From positions 1-64,000 of the forward strand of contig JAXDBU010000088.1 of assembly GCA_034678485.1 (NCBI GenBank): a DNA stretch of 64,000 bases, written 5' to 3'. This stretch comes from PLanc-01 sp034678485 (lineage in GTDB: Bacteria > Planctomycetota > Phycisphaerae > Sedimentisphaerales > Anaerobacaceae). Of this stretch, positions 16,979-25,566 are shown piece after piece; position 1 is the stretch's first letter; the number at the start of each line of letters is the position of its first letter. The position numbers and the translations under genes were made by a program. The notes beneath the pieces were generated by a model. The model was not told the DNA's origin. It ran no database searches and saw nothing but the letters and a program-made list of their open reading frames with translations.

Positions 16979-17065
16979 CGTAGCATGGGCATCCTGCCCA
17001 TGAGTCGCGAGGCCATCCTGGCCCTGCCAAGACTGTCTTATCCTACGGGCGAGACGCCCGTGCTA
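16979..17065. repeat. Two-hairpin palindromic repeat element (intergenic copy)
   Basis: The element starts with GTAGCA (16979-16984) and ends with TGCTAC (17060-17065), so its ends are inverted. The left hairpin is CATGGGCA/TGCCCATG (16983-17001, loop TCC) and the right hairpin is ACGGGCG/CGCCCGT (17044-17060, loop AGA). It lies in the 311-base gap between the ThuA gene and murG, where nothing else was recognised. A related copy sits in frame inside the gene at 48092-49414. Confidence 0.8.
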
Positions 17066-17081
17066 CTGTTGGTACACGTTC

Positions 17082-18233
17082 TCAGCGGCTCAACGCCATG
17101 GCGGTCCGACCCTTCTTGGCCAGGTCGAGCAGCCGGATCGCGGTGTCGGCCGCGGCGTTGGGTTTGGCCACCTGCTTGCAGGCGTCGCACATCCTGCGTC
17201 GTCTGTTCTCATCGGTCATCAGGGGCTCCAGGTCCTTCCAGAGCCGACAGACGCGGTCCTCGGGATCGGCGACGTCGTCCACGATCACGGCGGCGCCGGC
17301 CTCGACGAGCTTGCCCGCGTTGAGGTACTGGTGCCTGTCCTTGTGAAATGGGTACGGCATACAGATGCTCGGGACTCCCGCCGCAGCATATTCCGCAACA
17401 CTGACCGCCCCGCTGCGACCGATGACCAGGTCCGTCGCTGCGAAGAGGTCCGCCATCGCGTCGTAGTAGTCCAGCACCTTATGACTGATTCGGGTCCCCT
17501 CGTATCTATTCAGGATGGTCGTGAAGTTGTCCAGACCCGTCAGGTGGACGATTTGCCAGCGGTCCGCGAAGGCTTCCAGTTTGGGCAGCAGTCGGCAGAT
17601 CGCTTCGTTAATCCGCGCCGAGCCGCTCGATGCACCGGTCACCAGCAGCGTGTTCTTGTTCGAATCGAGACCGAGCTCGGCGATTGCCTTGCTCGCGTCC
17701 GGCTGCGCGAAGGCGCCGCGCAGGGGACATCCGACCACGTGCACTCTGGCCCGGCTGCGAGAGAAATGGCGTTTGCTCTCCTCGAACTGGACGAAGATCT
17801 CGTCGGCCCAGCGACCGGCAAGCCGGTTGGCCCGGCCGGGAACAATGTCCACGTTCAGCATCGCCACCGGAACACCCAGCTTGCGTCCGGCCCGGCAGAC
17901 CGGTCCCGCGATGAAACCGCCTGCCCCGATGACCACTGCATTCGACCGCTCTGCGATGATTTGAACAGCCATCCGGTAACTCTGTTGAAAGGTCAGGACG
18001 AATCGCAGGACTTTGCCCGGATGCACATAGAGACCGGTGGCCGGCAGCGGCGTGCGTCCGAACCCGGTCTTGTCGAACACCCGTTCGTCCACCGCTCGCG
18101 TGCTGTGAAAGAAGTGGATTTCCGCGTCCGGCTGTTTCTGACGGATTTGTTCCGCGACCGCCAGGAGCGGGTAGATATGTCCGCCGGTGCCGCCGCCTGC
18201 GAAGAAAAAGGATACCGTGTCCACGTTCGCCAT
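17082..18233 (-). CDS. murG: UDP-GlcNAc:lipid I N-acetylglucosaminyltransferase MurG
   Basis: A 383-residue GT28 enzyme that converts lipid I to lipid II at the cytoplasmic face of the inner membrane, the last intracellular step of peptidoglycan synthesis. The N-terminal glycine loop G-G-G-T-G-G-H-I-Y-P at residues 13-22 is diagnostic. A second G-A-G-G-F-I-A-G-P loop near 103 and the donor-site pattern V-I-G-R-S-G-A-V-S-V-A-E near 270 complete the family set. The tail is slightly longer than in E. coli MurG. Downstream lies only a repeat; upstream are the subtilase and ftsW genes on the same strand. The start ATG is preceded by a short AAGG. Confidence 0.95.
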   Translation of the reverse strand: MANVDTVSFFFAGGGTGGHIYPLLAVAEQIRQKQPDAEIHFFHSTRAVDERVFDKTGFGRTPLPATGLYVHPGKVLRFVLTFQQSYRMAVQIIAERSNAVVIGAGGFIAGPVCRAGRKLGVPVAMLNVDIVPGRANRLAGRWADEIFVQFEESKRHFSRSRARVHVVGCPLRGAFAQPDASKAIAELGLDSNKNTLLVTGASSGSARINEAICRLLPKLEAFADRWQIVHLTGLDNFTTILNRYEGTRISHKVLDYYDAMADLFAATDLVIGRSGAVSVAEYAAAGVPSICMPYPFHKDRHQYLNAGKLVEAGAAVIVDDVADPEDRVCRLWKDLEPLMTDENRRRRMCDACKQVAKPNAAADTAIRLLDLAKKGRTAMALSR

Positions 18234-18382
18234 CCTTGCCTGTCTACCTGCCGCATCCCTGGCAATTCCTACCTGTGGATCGGCTCTACATCATCTTACC
18301 AGCAGGGAACCCGGGTTGTACACGGTTTTGTCGGGTACTCGCGCTGCCGGGTGTAACCACGTTTCATCGCACCCACGGTGGG

Positions 18383-18482
18383 TTTGTCATGCTGAACGGA
18401 GTGAAGCATCCGGGCAACAAATGCAAATGTGGTTTGTTCTCTTGCCCGGCCCAGATACTCCGCTGCCGCTCAGGATGACAGA
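18383..18482. repeat. REP-like imperfect palindrome
   Basis: The left arm (GTCATGCTGAACGGAGT, from 18386) pairs with the right arm ending CTCAGGATGACA at 18480, with mismatches. Inside, AACAAA/TTTGTT and GGGCAA/TTGCCC give further pairing. The arm sequences resemble a family of short repeats scattered in several bacterial phyla. It lies in the 327-base murG-subtilase gap, where no gene or terminator was recognised. Confidence 0.65.
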
Positions 18483-18560
18483 GTTGGGCCTGCACGTTGC
18501 CGCTGGTTGGTTTCAGTCTGCCAGAGAATGTAGTCACACTGCTCGCTGCCCGGTGTGCGA

Positions 18561-20579
18561 TCATCGGCTTCCGGGCCGTCCCGAAGTGGTGAATGAATAC
18601 GGCTGGCCTGCATCGTCCACCAGGGCCTTGTTACCCGCTTCGTCGGTCAACCACACAACGAAGTAATACGTCGTCCGGGTGCTCAAACCGCCGACTTCGA
18701 CGCTGGGCAGATCGCTCAATCGCATCGCGGGGGCGGTCAGGTCATAGGGCCCGCCATTCGTCGTGCCATAGTGGATTTCCGCGAAGGCCGGTTCGTCGGT
18801 CAGGAAGTTGACGGTCGCCGTGACGCCGCGAATCTGGACGTGGACATCAAGCACCACCGGAGGGCTGAAGTCAACCAGTGAAATCGCCTGACGCCATTCG
18901 TCGGCGTTGCCCTGGCCGTCGTCGGTGTCCAGGTAACGAGCGATGATGCTCTGACCGTCAGCTCCCTGGAGGATGCCGTCGCCGGGCGTCACGACTGCGC
19001 CGGAGAGGACGATACCGCCCTGGAAGACACCAAGCGAAACTTTCGTTTCCGCCAGGGTCACAAGTTCCGCGTCGCTGTCTTCGGTCTCGAGATACACGAC
19101 CTGGCTGCCGACGCTACGGAGGTCCCAGTCTATCAGCTCGACCGCGATCCGGCCCCCATCGGCGTAGCCATCCTGATCCAGACGGATCGTCCCGGCTGAG
19201 GGAATCGCGGCACGCAACGCCTCATACACATTCAACCGGCTGTTGGACGAGCAGATCCCCTCGGCGATGGAATCGCCGGTCGTGGTCACAATGTCGTGCA
19301 ACTCATCGCAGGTGAGCGACGGGTTTGCCGACAACAGCAAGGCGCACGCTCCGGAAACGTGGGGCGCCGCCATCGACGTTCCCGACATCCGCGAGGTCCG
19401 GTTCGTCTCGGTCCCGGACTGCGACACGCCGTTGCGAAGCGATCTGATCCTCGATCCTGGCGCCGCGATGTCCACCCAATTGCCATAGTTCGAGTTGTGC
19501 CAACGATGGTCGTTCTCATCCGTAGCGGCCACGGAGAGGACCTCCGGATAGGCGGCCGGGTAGTACTCGGCATCGGAATTCTCGTTGCCCGCTGCAACCA
19601 CGACAAGCACTCCCCGGCTGTGGGCGTACTGGATCGCCTCCTGCAACGATTGGGAACTCTCGTCGCCACCCCAACTGCCGGAGATGATGTCGGCGCCGTT
19701 GGCTACGGCGTAGTAGATCGCAGGCACGGCATCTCCTGCACTGCCGTCGCCGCTGGCATCGAGAACCTTGATTGGCATGATCGTCGCACTCCAGCACACC
19801 CCGGCGATGTCCAGACCATTGTTGCCCACCGCCGCGACGATGCCGGCGCAGTGTGTACCATGCCCGTTGTCGTCCATCGGGTCATTGGTATCATCGATGA
19901 AATTGTAGCCGCGGACGTCATCCACATAGCCATTGCCGTCGTCGTCAAAACCGTCCTGGCCGTTGAGTTCCGCTTCATTCACCCAGAGATTGCCTTGCAG
20001 ATCGCCGTGGCTGTAATCCACGCCCGTATCGATGATGGCAACCAGGACGTCATTGTCGCCACGGCAGGTATCCCATGCCTCCGACGCCTGGATCGCGGAG
20101 AGCGACCATTGGGCATTGTACCAGGGATCATTGGGCGTCGTGCAGATCGCGATGACCGGGTTGAGTTCTGCGTACTCCACGTCCGGTCGGCTCTGATAGG
20201 CCGCAAGGATCTCCTCGGCAGGCACGCCGGCATCGGCATCCACCTTGATGCGATAGACCCGGTCGAGACCGTTGGCCGGGCCGGGCCCGAGGAATCGTCT
20301 GTGCCGCCGAGTCGGCCAAGTCGAGCGTCCCAGAACCTCGCCTCGCACAAGACGGGTCATCTCACGGACCTCGAAACGATCGTCGCTGGCCCAGGAGTTG
20401 TCCATCGCGAAGGAACCGTCAGCAACTGTGGTCGGCGCGCGGAACTTTACGATGATTTCGTTCGGAACGAAGCGATCCCGCCCCCCGGCGGTTGCCGCCA
20501 CAATGCCACTCAACACCAGCAATACAACTGAGGCAACGTATCCTGATGTTGTCGCGTTGCCCTTCTCACACAGGTGCAT
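18561..20579 (-). CDS. Secreted subtilisin-like serine protease (S8)
   Basis: About 672 residues. ATG at 20579 follows GGGGGG and opens a signal peptide (V-A-S-V-V-L-L-V-L-S-G-I-V-A-A). Residues ~35-145 form an inhibitor-like propeptide (V-P-N-E-I-I-V-K-F). The catalytic triad is complete: Asp in I-I-D-T-G-V-D-Y near 183, His in G-H-G-T-H-C-A-G near 226, and Ser in S-G-T-S-M-A-A-P-H near 400. The C-terminal ~200 residues are two beta domains, the last Fn3-like with T-T-Y-Y-F-V-V. It would act outside the cytoplasm. Unusually, it separates ftsW from murG, but it has its own strong promoter. Confidence 0.92.
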   Translation of the reverse strand: MHLCEKGNATTSGYVASVVLLVLSGIVAATAGGRDRFVPNEIIVKFRAPTTVADGSFAMDNSWASDDRFEVREMTRLVRGEVLGRSTWPTRRHRRFLGPGPANGLDRVYRIKVDADAGVPAEEILAAYQSRPDVEYAELNPVIAICTTPNDPWYNAQWSLSAIQASEAWDTCRGDNDVLVAIIDTGVDYSHGDLQGNLWVNEAELNGQDGFDDDGNGYVDDVRGYNFIDDTNDPMDDNGHGTHCAGIVAAVGNNGLDIAGVCWSATIMPIKVLDASGDGSAGDAVPAIYYAVANGADIISGSWGGDESSQSLQEAIQYAHSRGVLVVVAAGNENSDAEYYPAAYPEVLSVAATDENDHRWHNSNYGNWVDIAAPGSRIRSLRNGVSQSGTETNRTSRMSGTSMAAPHVSGACALLLSANPSLTCDELHDIVTTTGDSIAEGICSSNSRLNVYEALRAAIPSAGTIRLDQDGYADGGRIAVELIDWDLRSVGSQVVYLETEDSDAELVTLAETKVSLGVFQGGIVLSGAVVTPGDGILQGADGQSIIARYLDTDDGQGNADEWRQAISLVDFSPPVVLDVHVQIRGVTATVNFLTDEPAFAEIHYGTTNGGPYDLTAPAMRLSDLPSVEVGGLSTRTTYYFVVWLTDEAGNKALVDDAGQPYSFTTSGRPGSR

Positions 20580-20638
20580 ATAACCCCCCTGTCGCTCCTG
20601 CATCCTCGAATGCGGGCGCAGACCCACACACCTGACTG

Positions 20639-20667
20639 ATTATAGCAAAACGGGGTCGAGAAGTCAC
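20639..20667 (-). promoter_or_regulatory. Promoter of the subtilase gene
   Basis: Minus-strand GTGACT (20662-20667), a 17-base spacer and a perfect TATAAT (20639-20644). The transcript would begin near 20632, about 50 bases before the subtilase ATG. murG downstream may also be read from it. Confidence 0.6.
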
Positions 20668-20717
20668 GTACAAAACGTCAAAACAGGTGCGTCGGTCCGG
20701 CCGCGACAGCCGTAAGA

Positions 20718-21899
20718 TCAGCTTGGGTCGGCATTTACGGTAGAGTCGGTGGACGGGCTTCGCGTGGCAATACTCAGGAGAACGCCGACCGCCGCAGCGG
20801 ACAGCAACATGCTGGTGCCGCCGGCACTGACGAACGGCAGCGGAATACCTTTGGTGGGCCCCACATCCGTGACCACTGCGATGTTGATGGCCGCCTGAAA
20901 CCCGATAGCCAGGACGATTCCCGCCGCCAGCAGACGGCCGAATCGGTCCCGGCATCGCACCACCACCGTCATTCCCAGCATGACGAAGAGGACAAACAGA
21001 GCAATCACACCCATAGTGCCAATCAGGCCCAGCTCTTCCCCGACGATCGCGAAGATGAAATCCGTCGTGTCCTCAGGCAGATGGCCGTACTTGAATGTAC
21101 CTTGCCCGATCCCCTTGCCCCACACGCCGCCGGAGCCGATGGCAATCAGCGACTGGTTCACCTGGTAACGCACGGAATCCGCCAACCGGTCCGGATAAAG
21201 GAACGCCTCGAGCCGCTTGATTCGATGGGGTGACTCCAGCAGCGCGATCACGAATCCTGCGAACCCTACCGGCAACAACGTCAATACGTGCCACCACCGA
21301 ACGCCCGCAACCACGAGCATCATGAGACTGATGAGCGCAATGAAGGCGGTGGTGCCAAAATCCTCGAGCACGACGAGTCCACACACGACGGCGACCACCG
21401 TGCACACCGGGAGAAACCGCGTCCAATACCGTCGTATACCCGGTCCGATTCCGGCACACACGCCCGCCAGGAAGAAAACGGTAATCCATTTCGCCAACTC
21501 GGAAGGCTGGAAGCTGATGCTCGCCGGTCCCAGCGGGATGCGTAGCCAGCGTCGCGCTCCCTTGACCTCCGGGCCCGCAACGTGTGCGACGACGAGCAGC
21601 ACCGCAGTGAGCAGCAGCAGCCACAGCGTGGGCCAGGCGTACCAGCGTGAGCGGAAGCTCCAGAAGCGGTAGTCCGGCAGCGATGCGACGAACAGAACGA
21701 GCACTGCAAGGGGGAAGAACATGATCTGACGCAGACCCGGGAAGTCATAGAATCGCCGCAGGTCGAACTCATATCCCAGGTTGGCGCCGGCGGAGAACAC
21801 CATCACCGCACCAGTGGCCATCAGGAACAGAATCACCATGGCAATCACATTGGACAATCGGTTGGACACGGAACTCATAACGTCATCTACGGTCAGCAT
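20718..21899 (-). CDS. ftsW: SEDS-family peptidoglycan glycosyltransferase FtsW
   Basis: A 393-residue polytopic membrane protein with about ten hydrophobic segments. It polymerises lipid II at the division septum with a class B PBP. Family motifs are visible: M-V-F-S-A-G near residue 35, G-A-R-R-W-L-R-I-P-L-G near 124, the F-Q-P-S-E-L-A-K signature near 137, Y-Q-V-N-Q-S-L-I-A-I-G-S-G-G near 255, T-D-F-I-F-A-I-V-G-E-E near 290 with the catalytic-region acidic residues, and P-L-P-F-V-S-A-G-G-T-S near 353. The short N- and C-termini and the pairing with murG favour FtsW over RodA. An ATG at 21878 is a possible later start. Confidence 0.9.
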   Translation of the reverse strand: MLTVDDVMSSVSNRLSNVIAMVILFLMATGAVMVFSAGANLGYEFDLRRFYDFPGLRQIMFFPLAVLVLFVASLPDYRFWSFRSRWYAWPTLWLLLLTAVLLVVAHVAGPEVKGARRWLRIPLGPASISFQPSELAKWITVFFLAGVCAGIGPGIRRYWTRFLPVCTVVAVVCGLVVLEDFGTTAFIALISLMMLVVAGVRWWHVLTLLPVGFAGFVIALLESPHRIKRLEAFLYPDRLADSVRYQVNQSLIAIGSGGVWGKGIGQGTFKYGHLPEDTTDFIFAIVGEELGLIGTMGVIALFVLFVMLGMTVVVRCRDRFGRLLAAGIVLAIGFQAAINIAVVTDVGPTKGIPLPFVSAGGTSMLLSAAAVGVLLSIATRSPSTDSTVNADPS

Positions 21900-22165
21900 T
21901 TGAGACTCACTGTACTGGGTCGGAGAGAGTCCGGGAATACACTCCTTGCTGTGTTTGTTTTCGGCAGATCGAGGCCCGCTTCTACAGAAATAGTCCGTGC
22001 CTCGCGATGAGCCTGCCCAGAGACTGCAGTATCCGCGTCAAATGGCGCCGGAATTGTTCTTGACAATACGGATAATCGGGGAGAATCTATGACCGAACGT
22101 CCTGTGTGAGAGTTTCCGGTACGGAAACACTGGAAAGCTTCGAAAACAGTTTTGGAGGTCCACCA

Positions 22166-23107
22166 ATGGAGAGATTGCATCATCTCGCGATGGCGGCGTG
22201 CCTGCTGACGGCCGCGATTGTTGCGCCGACTCTCGCCTACCAGCAGCCGTCGGTCAACCTCGGCTTCACCAGTTTTGTGGACGGCGGCCCGCCTGCCGGT
22301 CCCGGCTTCTACTTCGCAGAGTACATCGAGTACTACACAGCCGACGATTTCTCGGACTTCCCGGTGCCCGGTGCCAAGCCGGAGGTGAGTGTCTGGGCCA
22401 GCCTCAACCAGTTCCTCTACCAATCCAACACGCCGGTGCTGTTCGACGGAAGGTGGGGGCTCGACGTGATCGTCCCGGTCGTCTGGATCGACAGCTCTCC
22501 TGCGAGCGTCCTGACGGACACCGCGAACGGGGTGGGCGATATCCTGGTGGGCCCGTATCTGCAATGGGACCCGATCGTGGGCGACAATGGCCCCATCTTC
22601 ATGCACCGGGTCGAGTTCCAGATGATCTTCCCAAGCGGCAGCTACGATGAAGAGAAGAATCTCAACCCCGGCGCCAACGCGTTCTCGTTCAACCCCTATT
22701 GGTCGGGCACCTTCTTCATCACGCCCCGCTGGACGGTCAGCGCAAGGGCACACTACCTGTGGAACAGCGAGAACGACGATCCCTGGTTCGGCTACAATCT
22801 CAATGAAATCCAGGCGGGCGAGGCCGTGCACGCCAATGTCGCGACCTCCCTTGAGGTGATCCCCAAGCAACTGCGGATCGGTCTCAACGGCTACTGGCTC
22901 AAACAGATCAGCGCCACCGAGGGCACGAATCAGGCGGGACACACCTCCGATATTCACGATGACGAAATGGTTATGGCCGTCGGACCCGGCGCCTTGCTGA
23001 GTCTGTCACAGGATACGCACCTGTTCTTCAACGCGTATTTCGAGACGGAAACCGATTGCCGTCCTGAGGGCGAGCGGTTCATCGTGCGGCTCGTGCACCA
23101 CTTCTAA
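22166..23107 (+). CDS. Putative outer-membrane beta-barrel protein (phenol-degradation MetA/SphA-like)
   Basis: 313 residues. ATG at 22166 has GGAGG seven bases upstream. A signal peptide (L-A-M-A-A-C-L-L-T-A-A-I-V-A-P-T-L-A-Y) is followed by a chain of amphipathic beta strands ending in R-L-V-H-H-F, a C-terminal aromatic typical of outer-membrane barrels. The pattern V-N-L-G-F-T-S-F-V-D-G near the start and the G-D-I-L-V-G-P-Y-L-Q-W and F-S-F-N-P-Y-W strands resemble the SphA/MetA outer-membrane family. Substrate unknown; hydrophobic compound uptake is known for some relatives. TTGACA at 22060-22065 may be its -35 box, but no good -10 follows. Confidence 0.7.
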   Translation: MERLHHLAMAACLLTAAIVAPTLAYQQPSVNLGFTSFVDGGPPAGPGFYFAEYIEYYTADDFSDFPVPGAKPEVSVWASLNQFLYQSNTPVLFDGRWGLDVIVPVVWIDSSPASVLTDTANGVGDILVGPYLQWDPIVGDNGPIFMHRVEFQMIFPSGSYDEEKNLNPGANAFSFNPYWSGTFFITPRWTVSARAHYLWNSENDDPWFGYNLNEIQAGEAVHANVATSLEVIPKQLRIGLNGYWLKQISATEGTNQAGHTSDIHDDEMVMAVGPGALLSLSQDTHLFFNAYFETETDCRPEGERFIVRLVHHF

Positions 23108-23124
23108 TCACGATTGCTCATCCT

Positions 23125-23186
23125 CCGGGGACATGAGACCACAATCCGGCGATCCCGCCGGCGATGGACGGGTCTCATGTCCCCGG
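23125..23186. repeat. Perfect 16-bp inverted repeat with nested hairpin
   Basis: CCGGGGACATGAGACC at 23125-23140 pairs perfectly with 23171-23186. Inside the 30-base loop is a second CCGGCG/CGCCGG hairpin near 23146-23159. It lies between the convergent genes ending at 23107 and 23315. No T-run follows, so it is more like a repeat element than a simple terminator, though it could stop transcription from both sides. Confidence 0.7.
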
Positions 23187-23314
23187 CGGTGTGTCCGGCT
23201 ATCTGGCCCCCGTCGCGCCGGGGGCACAATCCTTCTCTTCCCTTCTCGCACAACTTGGGGGGCTTCCGGGCACTGGGTCCGTCGGCTCGCGCCCCACGAA
23301 GCGGACGGAATCGA

Positions 23315-25441
23315 TTACTCCCACCACAATCGCGGATAGTCCAGCCCGTCGGTGATCCGCCAGATGTCCTCCAGACCGTTGGCGGTCTCGTCCACGAAGT
23401 CCCAACCCGCATCGAGGAACGTGCCGGCCGTCTGCATCTGAACGGTCGTCTTGCCCTCGCCGCCGGCACTCGTGGTCCAGCCCGAAGTCTCGATGTCCCA
23501 GAAACTCGACGTGATACTGCTCGCCGCGCTGTTGTAGCCGACAAAACCGCCCACAAGGTCCACGCCGTACACTGCGCCGGTGCTGTAGCTCGTCGCGACG
23601 CTTCCCTCGTTACAGCCCACAAAGCCGCCAACATGGTCCGGCCCGTTCACCACGCCGCGGCTGTAGCTCGTCGCGATGCGGCCGGAGTTGTAGCCCGCAA
23701 GACCGCCGACGTAGCTGCCGATCCCGTCGGCCCCGGCGGTGCTGTAGCTGGCGATGATGTCCCCGTCGTTGCAGCCAGCCAGACCGCCGACGTGGGCACC
23801 GCCATGGACAGCGCCGTCGCTGTGGCTCTCGGCAATCTTGCCCAGGTTGCGGCCCGCAAGCCCGCCGGCATAGACCTCGATCCCGGCGACCGCGCCGGCC
23901 CCACGGCTGGCCTCGATGCCGCCGGCGTTCTCGCCGACAAGGCCCCCGACGCGAGAATGCCCTGCGACTGTCCCTTCACAGGAAACCCCAGCCAGCTTGC
24001 CCGCATGATAGCCCACGAGGCCGCCGACATAACTGACGGTTCCATTGACGTCCACTGCTTCCAGACCCAGGTTGGAGATCACGGCCTCAGCAGTCGATTG
24101 CCCGAACAGACCCAGGTAGCCGTTGCCTTCGACGTGGAGATTGCGGATGGCGCAGTCATTGCCGTCGAAGGTCCCCGCAAACCAGGGAACCACCGCCGTA
24201 GACCATGTGATTCCCGACAGGTCGATGGAAGCTTCCAGACGGTAGTGCGCCTCCGGCTCGAACCACACGACACCCAGGTCGTTCGCGTCGCGAATCAGAT
24301 AGGGCTCCTGGGCGGTGCCCGCGCCCTCGGGCATCGCCGGACTGACGCCCGCGTGGCAGCGTAACTCGGGATACCCGTCCGCCGACATCTGCCAGTAGTT
24401 GCACGTTCCGTTGGCGGTCTCATCGGCGAAATCCCATCCCGCGGCCAGGAAGGTCGAGAGGTCCTGCATTTGGGCCGTCGAGACGCCCGTGCCGGCGACA
24501 CTGACGGCCTGGCCGGAACTCTCCATGTCCCAAAAACAGCCAATGACGGCGGCTGGCCTGCCGCATGAACCCACCAGCCCGCCGACGGTAGACACGCCGT
24601 CCACGGCGCCGGCGCTGTAACAGTCGGTCACGTAGCCGGCCCAGTTCTCCCCGAGCAGGCCGCCAATGTGCATGGAGCCGCGGACCTCGCCGAGACTGTA
24701 GGAGCAGCTCACGCGACCCTCGTAGTTGCGTCCCACCAGCCCGCCGACGTACCCGTCTCCGCTGACGTCACCGGCGCTGTAGCTCAGGGTGACAGCGCCG
24801 CCCTCATTGTTGCCCACCAGACCACCGACGGAATTCCCCGTGGCGGCTATCGCGGCGGTGCTGTAGCACAGAACCACCCGGCCTGTGTCATTGTGTCCTA
24901 CCACGCCGCCGACAAGGCTGGCGCCGGCGACCGCGCCTGTGCTGTGGCACTGCGTTACAGAGCCCAGGTTCCACCCCGTCAAAGCGCCGACAGCGTAGCC
25001 CGAGCCTGCCACGTCGGCATTCACCACCCCCACGCCCCTCACGGCACCGGAGTTCTGGCCAAAGAGCCCAAGGTAGCATGCGCCCCGAATCCTGAGGTTC
25101 GAGATCGTGCAGTCGTTCCCGTCGAAGACACCAGAGAAGGCCGCACCCTGGTAGCCATCCGTGATCGGATCGCCATCCGGCGCGACAACCGCCCGGTCGA
25201 AGACCTTGCCGCCCGGCAGATTTGGATCCAGGTCGATATCGGCGATCAGGACGAATTGCTTGTCCAGCAGACCAGGATCCGAGCCGATGGAACGGAGCTG
25301 CTCGGCGGTCGCGATCTGATAGGGATCGTCGGCCGTGCCCGTCCCACCGGCGAACTGGGCCGCCGCCAGCACGCCGGTCAGCAGAAACAAGGGAAGAACA
25401 CCGACAACACACTTCGTCCGCGCGCTCGGTTGAGTAAGCAT
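23315..25441 (-). CDS. GLUG-repeat secreted protein (copy 1)
   Basis: 708 residues with a signal peptide (V-L-P-L-F-L-L-T-G-V-L-A-A-A) and AGGAGA before the ATG. After an N-terminal G-T-G-T-A-D-D-P-Y-Q-I module there are two blocks of about a dozen GLUG-type repeats (G-G-L-V-G-x-N followed by a Y/H-S-T-G/A-A-V strand), separated by a second P-Y-L-I-R-D-A-N-D-L module near residue 385. GLUG repeats build a beta-helix-like fold seen in bacterial surface proteins and some IgA proteases; no catalytic residues are visible. An adhesive or surface-binding role is inferred. First of three tandem paralogues, it lacks the C-E-G-R-D-Y-P-R-L tail shared by the other two and ends D-Y-P-R-L-W-W-E. Confidence 0.88.
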   Translation of the reverse strand: MLTQPSARTKCVVGVLPLFLLTGVLAAAQFAGGTGTADDPYQIATAEQLRSIGSDPGLLDKQFVLIADIDLDPNLPGGKVFDRAVVAPDGDPITDGYQGAAFSGVFDGNDCTISNLRIRGACYLGLFGQNSGAVRGVGVVNADVAGSGYAVGALTGWNLGSVTQCHSTGAVAGASLVGGVVGHNDTGRVVLCYSTAAIAATGNSVGGLVGNNEGGAVTLSYSAGDVSGDGYVGGLVGRNYEGRVSCSYSLGEVRGSMHIGGLLGENWAGYVTDCYSAGAVDGVSTVGGLVGSCGRPAAVIGCFWDMESSGQAVSVAGTGVSTAQMQDLSTFLAAGWDFADETANGTCNYWQMSADGYPELRCHAGVSPAMPEGAGTAQEPYLIRDANDLGVVWFEPEAHYRLEASIDLSGITWSTAVVPWFAGTFDGNDCAIRNLHVEGNGYLGLFGQSTAEAVISNLGLEAVDVNGTVSYVGGLVGYHAGKLAGVSCEGTVAGHSRVGGLVGENAGGIEASRGAGAVAGIEVYAGGLAGRNLGKIAESHSDGAVHGGAHVGGLAGCNDGDIIASYSTAGADGIGSYVGGLAGYNSGRIATSYSRGVVNGPDHVGGFVGCNEGSVATSYSTGAVYGVDLVGGFVGYNSAASSITSSFWDIETSGWTTSAGGEGKTTVQMQTAGTFLDAGWDFVDETANGLEDIWRITDGLDYPRLWWE

Positions 25442-25566
25442 GGTTGTCTCTCCTATAGGAACCCAGGTTAACGCAATTACTCGTTGCAGTCAATCCCTTC
25501 CCACTGCAGGCGAGGGTAGTCCCTGCCCTCGCAGATCGACCATGTGCTCGCGAAATCCCAACCGGC
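25439..25566. repeat. 128-bp direct repeat, unit A
   Basis: This unit, spanning the end of GLUG copy 2, the gap and the start of copy 1, matches 27691-27818 with four mismatches by my count. It marks the tandem duplication that made the GLUG gene array. Confidence 0.85.
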
